Notes: a model not told the origin generated them from the letters alone. Shown: positions 9,015 through 18,033, numbered from the stretch's first letter. The stretch: 64,000 nt of DNA from HK1 sp965202735 (GCA_965202735.1 OZ241844.1:2480001-2544000); one strand, 5' to 3'. Numbers and translations are program-made.

Positions 9015-11711
9015 ATGACGAAGGACTCGATTCCCGACTCGGTGACGGGCGGACCCCGTCTCGACGAGGCACAGGCGCTCGCGCTCGCCGGGTGCGATGA
9101 CACGAACGCGCTGATGGAGGCCGCGCGCGCCGTGCGGGACCGCCGCTCGGGCGATGTCGTGACGTACTCGCCCAAGGTCTTCATCCCCCTCACCGAGCTC
9201 TGCCGCGACGTATGCCGCTACTGCACCTTCGCGAAGACCCCGGGCAACGTCCGCGCGCCGTACCTCCCGGTGGACGAAGCGGTCCGCATCGCGCGCCGCG
9301 GCGCCGAGGCCGGGTGCACGGAGGCCCTGTTCACGCTCGGCGACCAGCCCGAGCGCCGGTACCGGGCGGCGCGCGAGGCGCTCGCCCGCATGGGCTTCGC
9401 CTCGACCATCGACTACCTGGCGCACGCCGCGCGCCGCGTGCACGAGGAGACCGGGCTGCTGCCGCACGTCAACCCCGGGGTGATGACGCGCGAGGAGCTG
9501 GCGCGCCTTCGCGAAGTCTCGGTGTCGGCGGGCATCATGCTCGAGTCGACGTCCCGCCGGCTGTGCGAGAAGGGGGGGCCGCACCACGGCTCACCGGACA
9601 AGGACCCCGAGGTGCGGCTCGCGACGCTCGCGCGGGCCGGCGAGCTGGTGGTGCCGTTCACCACCGGAGTCCTCATCGGGATCGGCGAGACCCGGCGCGA
9701 GCGGGTCGAGTCCCTGCTCGCCATCCGCGGGCTGGACGACCGGCACGGGCACATCCAGGAAGTGATCGTCCAGAACTTCCGGGCCAAGCCCGGAACGCCG
9801 ATGGCGCAGGCGCCGGAGCCTTCGCTTGAGGACCACCTGTGGACCATCGCGGTGGCGCGGCTCGTCCTGGGGCCGGGAACGAGCGTCCAGGCGCCGCCGA
9901 ACCTGCGTCCCGGGGCGCTTGGCCGCCTCGTCGACGCGGGGCTCGACGACTGGGGCGGGGTGTCCCCGGTGACCCCCGACCACGTGAATCCGGAGGCGCC
10001 GTGGCCGCATCTGATCGAGCTGGAGCGCGCCACGGAATCGGCCGGCAAGTCGCTCGTGCCGCGCCTTCCCCTCCATCCGCGGTTCGTGGCCGACCTGGAG
10101 CGCTGGGTCGATCCGGGACTCCGAAGCGCGGTGCTCGCCGCGAGCGACGGCCAGGGACTGGGACGCGAGACGAGGTGGCACGCGGGCGATGCGGGCCGGG
10201 GGCCGGAGTCCGGGACGAGGAGGCACGCGGGCGATGCGGGTCAGGGGCCGGAGTCCGAGACGAGATGGCGGGCGGGCGATGCGGACCGGGGACCGGAGCG
10301 CACCTTGCCGCAGCACACCGGAGTGGCGCCTGCTCACGGGCCGGGATCGGATGCGGGCGTTGCGGACGGTGTGCCGGCCCGCGGTCCGGCCGAGGAGGGA
10401 GGCCTCCGGCCGAAGCCCGAATCCGGGCGGGAGGCGGGACCCGGGACGCCGCAACGGTCAGGCGTCGGGGCAAGCGCCGCCGCCCCCCGCGTCTCCCCTT
10501 CCCTCGAGCGCGTGCTCCATCGGGTGCGCGAGGGAGCGCCGCTCGACGAGCCGCAGGTCGTGCGGCTGTTCGAGGCGCGGGGAGGAGAGGCGCGCGCGGT
10601 GTGCGAGGCGGCCGACCGGCTCCGCCGCGCGCGCAACGGCGACGTGGTGAGCTACGTCGTCAACCGCAACATCAACTACACCAACGTCTGCTACTTCAAG
10701 TGCCGGTTCTGCGCGTTTTCCAAGGGACGCCTGAGCGCGAACCTGCGCGGCCGGCCCTACGACCTGGACCTCGCCGAGATCGCGCGCCGTACCCGCGAGG
10801 CATGGGATCGGGGCGCGACCGAAGTCTGCCTCCAGGGCGGCATCCATCCCGACTACACGGGCGAGACCTACCTTTCGATCTGCCGCGCGGTGAAGGAGGC
10901 GGCGCCTGGGGTCCACGTGCACGCCTTCTCGCCGCTCGAGGTCTGGCAGGGGGCGCGGACGCTGGACGCCGATCTCCCGCGGTACCTGGAGCGGCTCCGC
11001 GAAGCGGGGCTCGGGTCGCTGCCCGGCACCGCGGCCGAGATCCTCGACGACGAGGTGCGCCGCGTGCTGTGCCCGGACAAGATCACCACCGGCGAATGGC
11101 TCGAAGTGATGGAATCGGCCCACCGCGCCGGACTCGGCTCCACCGCCACCATCATGTTCGGCCACGTCGACGGCTACCGGCACTGGGCGCGGCACCTGCT
11201 GCGGGTGCGCGGCCTCGCCGAGCGCACCGGCGGGTTCACCGAGTTCGTGCCGCTCCCCTTCGTGCACATGGAATCGCCCATGTACCTGCGCGGCCGCGCC
11301 CGGCGCGGACCGACGCTGCGCGAGGCGGTCCTGATGCACGCGGTGGCCCGGCTCGCCCTCGACCCGTGGATCGCGAACATCCAGACCTCGTGGGTGAAGA
11401 TGGGTCCCGACGGGATGCGCCTTGCGCTCGCGGCCGGCGCCAACGACGTCGGCGGGACGCTCATGAACGAGTCGATCACCCGCGCGGCCGGGGCCGGCTT
11501 CGGGCAGGAGATGCCGCCGGAGCGCTTGGAGTCCGTCATCCGCGAGGCCGGCCGCGAGCCGCGACAGCGCACCACGCGCTACGGGGACGCGCCGTCACGC
11601 CGCCGCCGTGCTTCATTCGGCGCACCCGCGCTGTCGGAACCCGTGTATCCCCGCGCAAGGCGGTTCGAACGGAATGCGTCGATTCCGCTGGTGAGATTCG
11701 GGACCGGCTGA
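9015..11711 (+). CDS. fbiC: FO synthase, fused CofG/CofH (FbiC)
   Basis: This bifunctional radical-SAM enzyme makes 7,8-didemethyl-8-hydroxy-5-deazariboflavin (FO), the chromophore of F420, from a pyrimidine intermediate and tyrosine. The CofG half carries the cluster motif CRDVCRYC at residues 63-70; the CofH half carries CYFKCRFC near residue 559. At 898 residues it is a little longer than typical FbiC because the linker (about 380-490) contains a 45-bp minisatellite. I chose the ATG at 9015 over upstream codons because homology begins soon after. It is followed by cofE and cofD on the same strand, an F420 biosynthesis cluster. Confidence 0.93.
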   Translation: MTKDSIPDSVTGGPRLDEAQALALAGCDDTNALMEAARAVRDRRSGDVVTYSPKVFIPLTELCRDVCRYCTFAKTPGNVRAPYLPVDEAVRIARRGAEAGCTEALFTLGDQPERRYRAAREALARMGFASTIDYLAHAARRVHEETGLLPHVNPGVMTREELARLREVSVSAGIMLESTSRRLCEKGGPHHGSPDKDPEVRLATLARAGELVVPFTTGVLIGIGETRRERVESLLAIRGLDDRHGHIQEVIVQNFRAKPGTPMAQAPEPSLEDHLWTIAVARLVLGPGTSVQAPPNLRPGALGRLVDAGLDDWGGVSPVTPDHVNPEAPWPHLIELERATESAGKSLVPRLPLHPRFVADLERWVDPGLRSAVLAASDGQGLGRETRWHAGDAGRGPESGTRRHAGDAGQGPESETRWRAGDADRGPERTLPQHTGVAPAHGPGSDAGVADGVPARGPAEEGGLRPKPESGREAGPGTPQRSGVGASAAAPRVSPSLERVLHRVREGAPLDEPQVVRLFEARGGEARAVCEAADRLRRARNGDVVSYVVNRNINYTNVCYFKCRFCAFSKGRLSANLRGRPYDLDLAEIARRTREAWDRGATEVCLQGGIHPDYTGETYLSICRAVKEAAPGVHVHAFSPLEVWQGARTLDADLPRYLERLREAGLGSLPGTAAEILDDEVRRVLCPDKITTGEWLEVMESAHRAGLGSTATIMFGHVDGYRHWARHLLRVRGLAERTGGFTEFVPLPFVHMESPMYLRGRARRGPTLREAVLMHAVARLALDPWIANIQTSWVKMGPDGMRLALAAGANDVGGTLMNESITRAAGAGFGQEMPPERLESVIREAGREPRQRTTRYGDAPSRRRRASFGAPALSEPVYPRARRFERNASIPLVRFGTG
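10156..10300 (+). repeat. 45-bp minisatellite in the FbiC linker
   Basis: The anchor GGCGATGCGG recurs at 10184, 10229 and 10274, exactly 45 bp apart, giving three 15-residue units of the type ETRWHAGDAGRGPES. It lies between the CofG and CofH domains and preserves the frame. The low-complexity linker continues to about 10480. Confidence 0.85.
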
Positions 11712-11815
11712 ACCGTGCCGTCCGGCGGCCGCATTTCACTGTTCCGATCACTGTCCCTGGCGAAGACGACGGCAGCGGCGTCCCCCCCTGCACCGTGCGG
11801 ACCGATACTCCCGCG

Positions 11816-12622
11816 ATGGCGGAGGCTCGCCCGTCGAGGCTCGCGTCCATGACGCGGGCCGGCTCCGTCACGCTGACGCCCCTCTCCGACATTCCCGTCG
11901 TGGGGAAAGGGGACGACGTCGCGTGTCTCGTCGGCGATGCCATCGACGGCGCCGGCATCGCCCCCGCCGATTTCGACGTGATCGTCGTGACCCAGAAGAT
12001 CCTCTCCAAGGCGGAAGGACGCCGCGTGCGGCTCGCCGACGTGGAGCCGTCGCCCCGCGCACGGGAGCTCGCGGCGGCGCTCGACAAGGACGCGCGCATG
12101 ATCGAGGTCGTGCTCGGGGAGTCCAGCGAGGTCGTCGCCCACGGCCACGGGGTGCTGATCGCCGAGCACCGCAGCGGCCACGTGATGGCGAACGCCGGCG
12201 TGGACCGCTCGAACGTCGGTCCTTCGGTCGACGACGAAGCGGTGCTCCCGCTGCCGCTCGACCCGGATGCGAGCGCGGCGGCGCTCCATCGCGCCCTGGA
12301 GGCACGGTTCGGCTGCCGGCTCGCGGTCGTCGTCAGCGACAGCGTGGGCCGTGCGTGGCGGAACGGCGTAGCGGGCATCGCGATCGGCGCGGCGGGCCTG
12401 CCCTCGCTCACCGATCTGCGCGGCGCCCCGGATATCTTCGGCGTGCCCCTCAAGGTCACGTTGACCGGCTTCGCGGACCAGATTGCTTCGGCCGCCAACC
12501 TCGTCGCCGGAGAAGCCGCGGAGGGCGTGCCGGCGGTGCACGTGCGCGGACTCGCCTGGGACGCCGCCCCGGCGCCGGCGCGGGCGCTGGTGCGGGAGCG
12601 CGAGAGCGATCTGTTCCGATGA
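11816..12622 (+). CDS. cofE: F420-0:gamma-glutamyl ligase (CofE)
   Basis: CofE adds glutamates to F420-0 using GTP. The 268-residue product shows the family landmarks LTPLSDIPVVGKGDD at the start, VVTQKILSKAEGR, the metal-binding MANAGVDRSNV, and VVSDSVGRAWRNG with a trailing GIAIG. It is a single-domain CofE without the nitroreductase-like extension of mycobacterial FbiB. Start choice between 11816 and 11849 is uncertain. The gene overlaps cofD by ATGA at 12619-12622. Between fbiC and cofE lie about 100 bases with no gene. Confidence 0.92.
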   Translation: MAEARPSRLASMTRAGSVTLTPLSDIPVVGKGDDVACLVGDAIDGAGIAPADFDVIVVTQKILSKAEGRRVRLADVEPSPRARELAAALDKDARMIEVVLGESSEVVAHGHGVLIAEHRSGHVMANAGVDRSNVGPSVDDEAVLPLPLDPDASAAALHRALEARFGCRLAVVVSDSVGRAWRNGVAGIAIGAAGLPSLTDLRGAPDIFGVPLKVTLTGFADQIASAANLVAGEAAEGVPAVHVRGLAWDAAPAPARALVRERESDLFR

Positions 12623-13593
12623 GCGCCGGCGCCGTGGTCGCGCTGTCCGGGGGCATCGGCGGCGCAAAGCTCGCGCTGGGGCTGTATCGCGTCCTTCCAC
12701 TCGGGACCCTCACCGTGGTCTGCAATCCGGGCGACGACTTCGACCACCTGGGACTGCGCATCTGTCCGGACGCCGACACCGTCCTCTACACGCTCGCCGG
12801 AATCGCCAACCCCGAGACCGGCTGGGGACGCATCGGCGAGACCTGGACCTTCATGGCGACGCTGGCGGATCTCGGCGGCGAGACCTGGTTCCGGCTCGGC
12901 GACGGCGATCTGGCCCTGCACGTCGAGCGCACCCGCCGGCTCGGGGGCGGCGAGCCGTTGTCGCACGTTGCCGAGGACTTCGCCCGCCGCCTCGGTGTGG
13001 GCGCGCGGGTGGTGCCCGCGTGCGACGAGCCGGTGCGCACCGTGGTGATGACGCCGGGCGGCCGGCTTGCGTTACAGCACTACTTCGTGCGCGACCGGTG
13101 CGAGCCGGTGGTGGCCGGCTTCGAGTTCGAGGGCGCGGAGGACGCGCGTCCGTGCGGCGCGGTGCTCGACGCGCTCGCGGACGAATCGCTCCGTTGCGTG
13201 GTGGTGTGCCCGTCCAACCCCTTCATCAGCATCGACCCGATCCTGGCGGTGCCGGGGATGAAGGCCGCAATCCGGGCCGCCGGGGCGCCGGTCGTCGGCG
13301 TCTCACCCATCGTCGGAGGCGGCGCCGTGAAGGGGCCCACCGCGAAGATGATGCGCGAGCTCGGCCTCGACGTCTCGAACCGCAGCATCGAACGTCACTA
13401 CGGAGACGTCGTGGACGCCTGGATCATCGACTCCGCGGACTCGATGGATGCGGCCGGATTCACTCGCCCGGCGCGCGCCGCCCCGACGCTGATGCGGACC
13501 GGTGCGGACAAGGATGCCCTTGCGCGCGTGGTGCTGGAGCTCGCGGAAGAATTGCGGACGGGAGCCGGGCCGGCGTCCCGCGGCGCGGCGTGA
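12619..13593 (+). CDS. cofD: 2-phospho-L-lactate (or PEP) transferase CofD/FbiA
   Basis: This enzyme transfers the phospholactyl or phosphoenolpyruvyl group to FO to form F420-0 or its dehydro form. The N-terminus VVALSGGIGGAKLALGLYRV is the family signature for nucleotide binding. NPGDDFDHLGLRICPDADTV and the C-terminal PIVGGGAVKGPTAKMM complete it. At 324 residues the length is normal. It is coupled to cofE by a 4-base overlap. With fbiC and cofE it supplies the core F420 route; the guanylyltransferase CofC is not in the window. Confidence 0.93.
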   Translation: MSAGAVVALSGGIGGAKLALGLYRVLPLGTLTVVCNPGDDFDHLGLRICPDADTVLYTLAGIANPETGWGRIGETWTFMATLADLGGETWFRLGDGDLALHVERTRRLGGGEPLSHVAEDFARRLGVGARVVPACDEPVRTVVMTPGGRLALQHYFVRDRCEPVVAGFEFEGAEDARPCGAVLDALADESLRCVVVCPSNPFISIDPILAVPGMKAAIRAAGAPVVGVSPIVGGGAVKGPTAKMMRELGLDVSNRSIERHYGDVVDAWIIDSADSMDAAGFTRPARAAPTLMRTGADKDALARVVLELAEELRTGAGPASRGAA

Positions 13594-13596
13594 CGA

Positions 13597-13823
13597 GCTG
13601 CACGCAGGTGGGTGCGGAGCCGGCGCCGGCGGAATGCTCGGCCATGCGGGTCGCTTCGCTGCACGCAGGCGGGCGTGGGGCCGGCGCCGGCGGAATGCTT
13701 GGCCATGCGGGTCGCTTCGCTGTGCGCAGACGGGCGCGGAGCCGGCGCCGGCGGAATGCTCGGTCATGCGGGTGGCTTCGCTGCGTGCAGGCGGGCGCGC
13801 CGCCGGCCCGGGCCGCTGCTCCG
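13597..13823 (+). repeat. 61-bp tandem repeat, about 3.7 units
   Basis: The anchor GGAATGCT recurs at 13631, 13692 and 13753, exactly 61 bp apart, and whole units are nearly identical (CGGCGCCGGCGGAATGCT, then ATGCGGGTCGCTTCGCTG). It fills the gap between cofD and the convergent dehydrogenase gene. All of each unit is conserved, so this is a minisatellite and not a CRISPR array. Confidence 0.85.
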
Positions 13824-13827
13824 CCCG

Positions 13828-14802
13828 CTACCGGGGCACGAAGCCGAGCCGCTTGTCGACGACGTTCGCGAGCGGCTCTCCGGCGCGGAAGCGCCGGAAG
13901 TTCGCGATGAACACGTCCGCCATCGCCGTCTTGTGGCCCCGGTAGTCGCCGGACATGTGCGGCGAGACGAGCACGTTCTCCATCCCCCACAGCGGACTGT
14001 CGGCCGGCAGCGGCTCTTCGGTGAAGACATCGAGGCCCGCGCCGGCGATCGCTCCGTTCTCGAGGGCCTCGATCATGGCCGGCTCGTCGACCAGCGCGCC
14101 GCGCCCCAGGTTGAAGAAGCGCGCGGTGGGCTTCATCGCCGCGAACCGCGAAGCGTCGAACATGCCGCGGGTCTGTCCGGTGAGCGGCGCGATCAGGACC
14201 ACCCAGTCCGCGGACCCGAGGGCGCGGTCCAGGTCCTCGTTGCCGTGCACCCGGCCGAAGTCGGGGTCGCCGTCGCGCGCGGTGCGCCCGACCCCCTCGA
14301 CCTCGATGCCGGCGGCGCGCAGGGTGCGGGCGATCGCCCGTCCGATGCTGCCGGCGCCCACCACCAGCGCCTTCGTGCCCGCGATGCGCTCGTTCAGGCG
14401 GTACGACCACTTCCGCTCGCGCTGGCGGTCGCAGCTCCCGCGGAAATCCTTGGCGAAGGCGAGGATCATGCCCAGCGCGTACTCCGCCATCGGCTGATCG
14501 AACACGCCGCGAACGTTGGTGAGGGTGACGCCGCTCTCGACCAGGGCGGGGAACAGGGTGGCGTCCACCCCGGCGCCCGCCCACTGGATCCACCGCAGCC
14601 GGTCGGCCCGGTCGAAGGCGTGCGCGATGTCGCCGGCCCGGAAGTTCCATCCCAGCACGACTTCGGCGCCGGGCAGCGCTTCGCGCAGCGCATCGGAGTC
14701 GCTCGCGCATCGAAGCTCCGCATCGGGCTCGATCGCCCGGATTCCGGGCACCTCGCCGGCGGAGGCGACTCCCTGAATGACCACCGTGGTTCTCTCGTTC
14801 AT
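13828..14802 (-). CDS. D-2-hydroxyacid dehydrogenase family protein
   Basis: The 324-residue NAD-dependent oxidoreductase has the Rossmann motif VVGAGSIGRAIARTL and the family catalytic set: Arg in NLGRGALVDEPA, Glu in DVFTEEPLP and His in LVSPHMSG. Substrate cannot be read from sequence; the general family includes phosphoglycerate dehydrogenase-like and glyoxylate reductase-like enzymes. Its start is preceded by GGAGAGG, part of a stretch resembling the end of repeat R1 (14803-14838). It converges on cofD across the 61-bp repeat. Confidence 0.85.
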   Translation of the reverse strand: MNERTTVVIQGVASAGEVPGIRAIEPDAELRCASDSDALREALPGAEVVLGWNFRAGDIAHAFDRADRLRWIQWAGAGVDATLFPALVESGVTLTNVRGVFDQPMAEYALGMILAFAKDFRGSCDRQRERKWSYRLNERIAGTKALVVGAGSIGRAIARTLRAAGIEVEGVGRTARDGDPDFGRVHGNEDLDRALGSADWVVLIAPLTGQTRGMFDASRFAAMKPTARFFNLGRGALVDEPAMIEALENGAIAGAGLDVFTEEPLPADSPLWGMENVLVSPHMSGDYRGHKTAMADVFIANFRRFRAGEPLANVVDKRLGFVPR

Positions 14803-14838
14803 TCGCCTCTCCGGGCATCGGCGGGAATCGCCGGCTCC
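14803..14838 (-). repeat. R1-like end fused to a gene leader
   Basis: Read on the minus strand the leader of the dehydrogenase gene is CGGCGATTCCCGCCGATG then CCCGGAGAGGCGA. This matches the terminal 30 bases of R1 (CAGCGATTCCCGCC, CCGGAGAGG) with a few differences. The part GGAGAGG forms the ribosome binding site. It may be a decayed R1 copy. Confidence 0.45.
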
Positions 14839-14841
14839 CCT

Positions 14842-15786
14842 TCAGCACCGGAAGCCGGAAGCGCCGGACTCCCGGCTCGCGGTCCTCGCGTTCCAGGCGA
14901 TCGTGTGCGAGGGAGCCTCGATGCGGAAGGGGCACGGCGCGGTGAGCCCGATCTCGCCGTGCGCCCGCACCAGCGAGGTGAGGGATTCCTCGAACGACCC
15001 CAGGTTGGGCATCGCGTAGGCGGTGAGGTCGGCGCGAATCTCGAGATCGGGCGCCGCCGCTTCGACCCTCTGGATGACCTTGATCTCGATGGTCGTGTCG
15101 TTCGCGATGCCGCCGTCGGCCGGCTGCTCGAACCGGCCCCCGGTGCGTCCCTCGATCACCACCGCGCCGCCGAGCCCCGTGTAGTGCATCCACATCGCGG
15201 CCTGATGCATGGCCCGGAGCTCCCTGGGGATGGAGCTTCGGAGCAGCACGCCGAGGCGCGATTCCCCGTCGCCGTCGAACCGGTAGCGGAGCTTCATGGT
15301 GATCTCGACGGGCATCGCCCCGGTCCACGACCCGTCCAGCCGGAACCGCTCGATGATGACGGACGTCGCTTCGCGCCCGCCGTAGCCGACGCCGCGGATC
15401 GCGCCGCCGCCCGCGGTGGCGGCGAGGACGCCGCGTCCGAGGTCCGCAACCGCCTCCGAGATGCTCGGCAGGAACCGCCCCCGCGCGTCGTCCAGCATGC
15501 CGCTCTCGACGCAGGAGTCGCCGCTCGCATCCGAGGACAGCTTGTGGATGCCCTTGCAGGTGACGCGGTACAGGCCCGCTTCCGCCGTGGTCGCGGCGAG
15601 CATTGCCGCCAGCAGGAGGGCGGCCGGCGCCGCGAACGCACGGAGTGGACGGCGTCCGGGGCTCGATGCGGCGGGGGCTGCCCTTCGATGGGCGGCGTGC
15701 GGCGTGCTCCGGCATCCGGTGCCGGCGGCGCCTTGCGGATGGCGCGTGACGCCCGGTGTCGGATGCGTCTGGTTCGTGCCGCCCAT
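14842..15786 (-). CDS. Putative secreted protein of unknown function
   Basis: I do not recognise the family. From ATG at 15786 the product has about 314 residues, with an Arg-rich start and then a hydrophobic stretch (LRAFAAPAALLLAAMLAATT followed by AEA) typical of a signal peptide with a late cleavage site. The mature part contains several Cys (VTCKGIHKL, GDSCVESG, TAPCPF) and beta-rich segments such as VEITMKLRYRFDGDGESRLG. An upstream ATG at 15834 is possible. It follows alanine racemase divergently and precedes the dehydrogenase on the same strand. Confidence 0.6.
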   Translation of the reverse strand: MGGTNQTHPTPGVTRHPQGAAGTGCRSTPHAAHRRAAPAASSPGRRPLRAFAAPAALLLAAMLAATTAEAGLYRVTCKGIHKLSSDASGDSCVESGMLDDARGRFLPSISEAVADLGRGVLAATAGGGAIRGVGYGGREATSVIIERFRLDGSWTGAMPVEITMKLRYRFDGDGESRLGVLLRSSIPRELRAMHQAAMWMHYTGLGGAVVIEGRTGGRFEQPADGGIANDTTIEIKVIQRVEAAAPDLEIRADLTAYAMPNLGSFEESLTSLVRAHGEIGLTAPCPFRIEAPSHTIAWNARTASRESGASGFRC

Positions 15787-15823
15787 CCGCCGACCTCTCT
15801 CGCGCCGGCGGGAATCGCTGCCC
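15786..15823 (-). repeat. R1-like end upstream of the secreted-protein gene
   Basis: On the minus strand this reads CAGCGATTCCCGCC, then GAGAGAGGTCGGCGG, immediately before the ATG at 15786. The first 14 bases equal the R1 terminus exactly. With 14803-14838 this is the second gene whose leader starts with an R1-like end. Confidence 0.5.
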
Positions 15824-15902
15824 GGCAGCATCACCCGTCGTCCGCGAGTCCGGATACCGATATGCTCAGTCTGCTCGCACGCTGCCGACGGATCAATGCC
15901 TG

Positions 15903-17111
15903 ATGCCCGACTCCCATCCCTGGTTTCGAGCCCAGCCGGGCGCCGCCGAGATCGGCCGCAGGCTCGACCAGCATGCGTCCTGGATCGAGCTCGACCTCGA
16001 CCACCTGAGCTTCAACCTTGCCCGCATCCGGGAGCGGGTCGGAGCGGAGGTGGAGGTGATGCCGGTGGTGAAGAACGACGCCTACGGTCACGGACTCGTG
16101 CCCGTCACCGCGCATCTGGCCGGCGAAGGCGTGCGCTGGGTGATGGTCGCGAAGCTCCTGGAGGCCGAACGGCTGCGCGCCGCCGGGATCGAGTGCGAAG
16201 TGCTGGTGATGGACGTGCTGTTCACCGACGCGCAGTGCGACCGCGCCGTCGAGCGGGGGCTGACGATGGCGGTGTTCACCGAGGAGGCGGCGCTCCGGCT
16301 CGATGCGGCGGGACGCCGCCGGGGGCGTATCGCGCAGGTGTTCGTGAAGGTCGACACGGGGCTGCGCCGGGTCGGCGTGCGCCACGACCTCGCGCCGGAC
16401 CTCATCGAGCGGATCGCGCGGATGCCGAACGTCCGGATCGCCGGCGTGTTCTCCAGCTTCATGCAGCACCCGGACCGCGACCGCGAGATGCTGGAACGCT
16501 TCGAGGCGGTGTGCGGGGAGGTCGAGCGGCGCGGGGTCGAGATCCCGTTCCGCAGCATCGCCAGCACCAACGCCATCTTCCACGACCCCGACGCCTGGCT
16601 CGACATGGTGCGCCCGGCGATGTGCCTCTATGGAGTCCATCCGTTCGACGGAGACCTGGAGTCCGGGCTGGAGCTCCGCCAGGTGCTCTCCATGAAGGCG
16701 CGCATCGAGTACGTCAAGGAGGTGGCCAGGGGAGATTCCGTCACCTACTTCGGCACCTTCACCGCGCCCGCCCCGATGCGGGTCGGCACCCTGCACATCG
16801 GGTTCCGCGACGCGCTCCCCCGCGAGCTCGCGAACCGGGCCCGCTACCGGGTCGGAGGCCGCATCATGCCGGGGGTCGGCACCATCGCCCTCAACCACGC
16901 CCTGTTCGACCTCACCGGCACCGACGCCGTGGCCGGCGACGTGGTCGAGGTGTTCGCGCGCGAGGGCGAGAACTCCCTGCGGGCGATGGCCCGTGCGGCG
17001 GGCTGGATGGTGTACAGCCTGATGAACCACCTGAGTCCCGACATTCCGCGGGTGTGCTGCCGGGACGGGGTGCCGGTGGCGTTGCGCGAGCCGGGGACGG
17101 GCGACTCGTAG
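15903..17111 (+). CDS. Alanine racemase-family PLP enzyme
   Basis: The 402-residue fold-type III enzyme interconverts L- and D-alanine if it is a true Alr. The PLP lysine lies in VVKNDAYGHG near residue 60, after WIELDLDHLSFNL. VDTGLRRVGV and IASTNAIFHDP follow, and the second catalytic Tyr is probably in SVTYFGTF. The C-terminal barrel ends with a tail after MNHLSPDIPRV. It is longer than most Alr (about 370) by an N-terminal extension. Broad-specificity amino-acid racemases share the motifs, so the substrate is not certain. Confidence 0.85.
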   Translation: MPDSHPWFRAQPGAAEIGRRLDQHASWIELDLDHLSFNLARIRERVGAEVEVMPVVKNDAYGHGLVPVTAHLAGEGVRWVMVAKLLEAERLRAAGIECEVLVMDVLFTDAQCDRAVERGLTMAVFTEEAALRLDAAGRRRGRIAQVFVKVDTGLRRVGVRHDLAPDLIERIARMPNVRIAGVFSSFMQHPDRDREMLERFEAVCGEVERRGVEIPFRSIASTNAIFHDPDAWLDMVRPAMCLYGVHPFDGDLESGLELRQVLSMKARIEYVKEVARGDSVTYFGTFTAPAPMRVGTLHIGFRDALPRELANRARYRVGGRIMPGVGTIALNHALFDLTGTDAVAGDVVEVFAREGENSLRAMARAAGWMVYSLMNHLSPDIPRVCCRDGVPVALREPGTGDS

Positions 17112-17133
17112 GGGGCGCCTCCGGCGCCGGTGC

Positions 17134-18033
17134 TCATCCGGGCCCCGCGCGCTCGCGCGCTCTCTCTCTGGCTTCCTCCGCGATTCGCAGGAACTCGCGG
17201 ATCACGGCGAGGGTGCGGCGCCGCCGGAGGCTGACCACGCGTTCGGTGTAGCGCAGGTCGGTGCCGGTGAAGCGCACCGGCCACAGGCGCGGGTCGGGCC
17301 GCAGCTCCGCCTCGGAGATGAGACCGATGCCGAGCCCCGCCGCCACCGCCTCCTTGACCGTCTCGCGGCTGGTGGTCTCGATGAAGTACTCGGGCTCGAT
17401 GCCCGCCTCGGCGCAGGCGGCGTCGAAGCGCAGGCGCATCGTCGATCCCGTCTCGCGGGCGATGACCGGATGCCGGTCGACCTCCGCGAACGGCACCGTC
17501 GGGCGGCGGTCTCGCGCCCACGGATGGTCGCGGTTCACGAAGGCGATGATCTCGAAGTCGGTCAGCTCGACGACGTGCAGCGCATCGCCCTCGACGAGGC
17601 TCCCCTGGATCGAGACGTCGCATCGCTCGGCCTCGAGGCTCGCCTGCACCCGCACGGTGCTCGCGATCTCCACCGATACCCGCACCCCCGGAAACCGGCG
17701 CCGGAACTCCGCGACCAGCGGCACCGCGACGTAGGGCCCGTCGGCGGCGATGCGCAGCGTGCCGCGGGTGAGGCGCTCATGGGCCCGGAGCAGCTCCACC
17801 GCGCGGTCCTCGAGCGCGAACAGCTCCCGGGAGACGGCGGCGAGCGAGTGCCCGAGCTCGGTGGGCTCGACCCCTCGACCCCGCCGGCGCAGGAGGGCGA
17901 CGTCGTAGGTGTGCTCGAGGGTCTTGACGTGACTCGTCACCGCCGGCTGGGTGACGTGGAGGCGGCGCGCCGCCTCGGTGATGCTGCCGGTGCGGGCGAC
18001 GGCGTCGAAGGCGCGAAGCTGTGCGAGGTTCAT
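17134..18033 (-). CDS. LysR-family transcriptional regulator
   Basis: The 299-residue protein has the N-terminal winged helix-turn-helix (MNLAQLRAFDAVARTGSI, then AARRLHVTQPAVTSHVKTLE) and a periplasmic-binding-like effector domain from about residue 90. I chose ATG at 18033 because LysR proteins begin almost exactly there; the frame extends 11 codons further. It is transcribed divergently from two tandem miniprotein genes, with an AT-rich region between. That is the usual arrangement for a LysR protein and its target. Confidence 0.88.
   Translation of the reverse strand: MNLAQLRAFDAVARTGSITEAARRLHVTQPAVTSHVKTLEHTYDVALLRRRGRGVEPTELGHSLAAVSRELFALEDRAVELLRAHERLTRGTLRIAADGPYVAVPLVAEFRRRFPGVRVSVEIASTVRVQASLEAERCDVSIQGSLVEGDALHVVELTDFEIIAFVNRDHPWARDRRPTVPFAEVDRHPVIARETGSTMRLRFDAACAEAGIEPEYFIETTSRETVKEAVAAGLGIGLISEAELRPDPRLWPVRFTGTDLRYTERVVSLRRRRTLAVIREFLRIAEEARERARERAGPG

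Noticed and set aside
13597..13823. CRISPR array between cofD and the dehydrogenase
   Set aside because: Whole 61-bp units are conserved, leaving no variable spacers, so it is a minisatellite.
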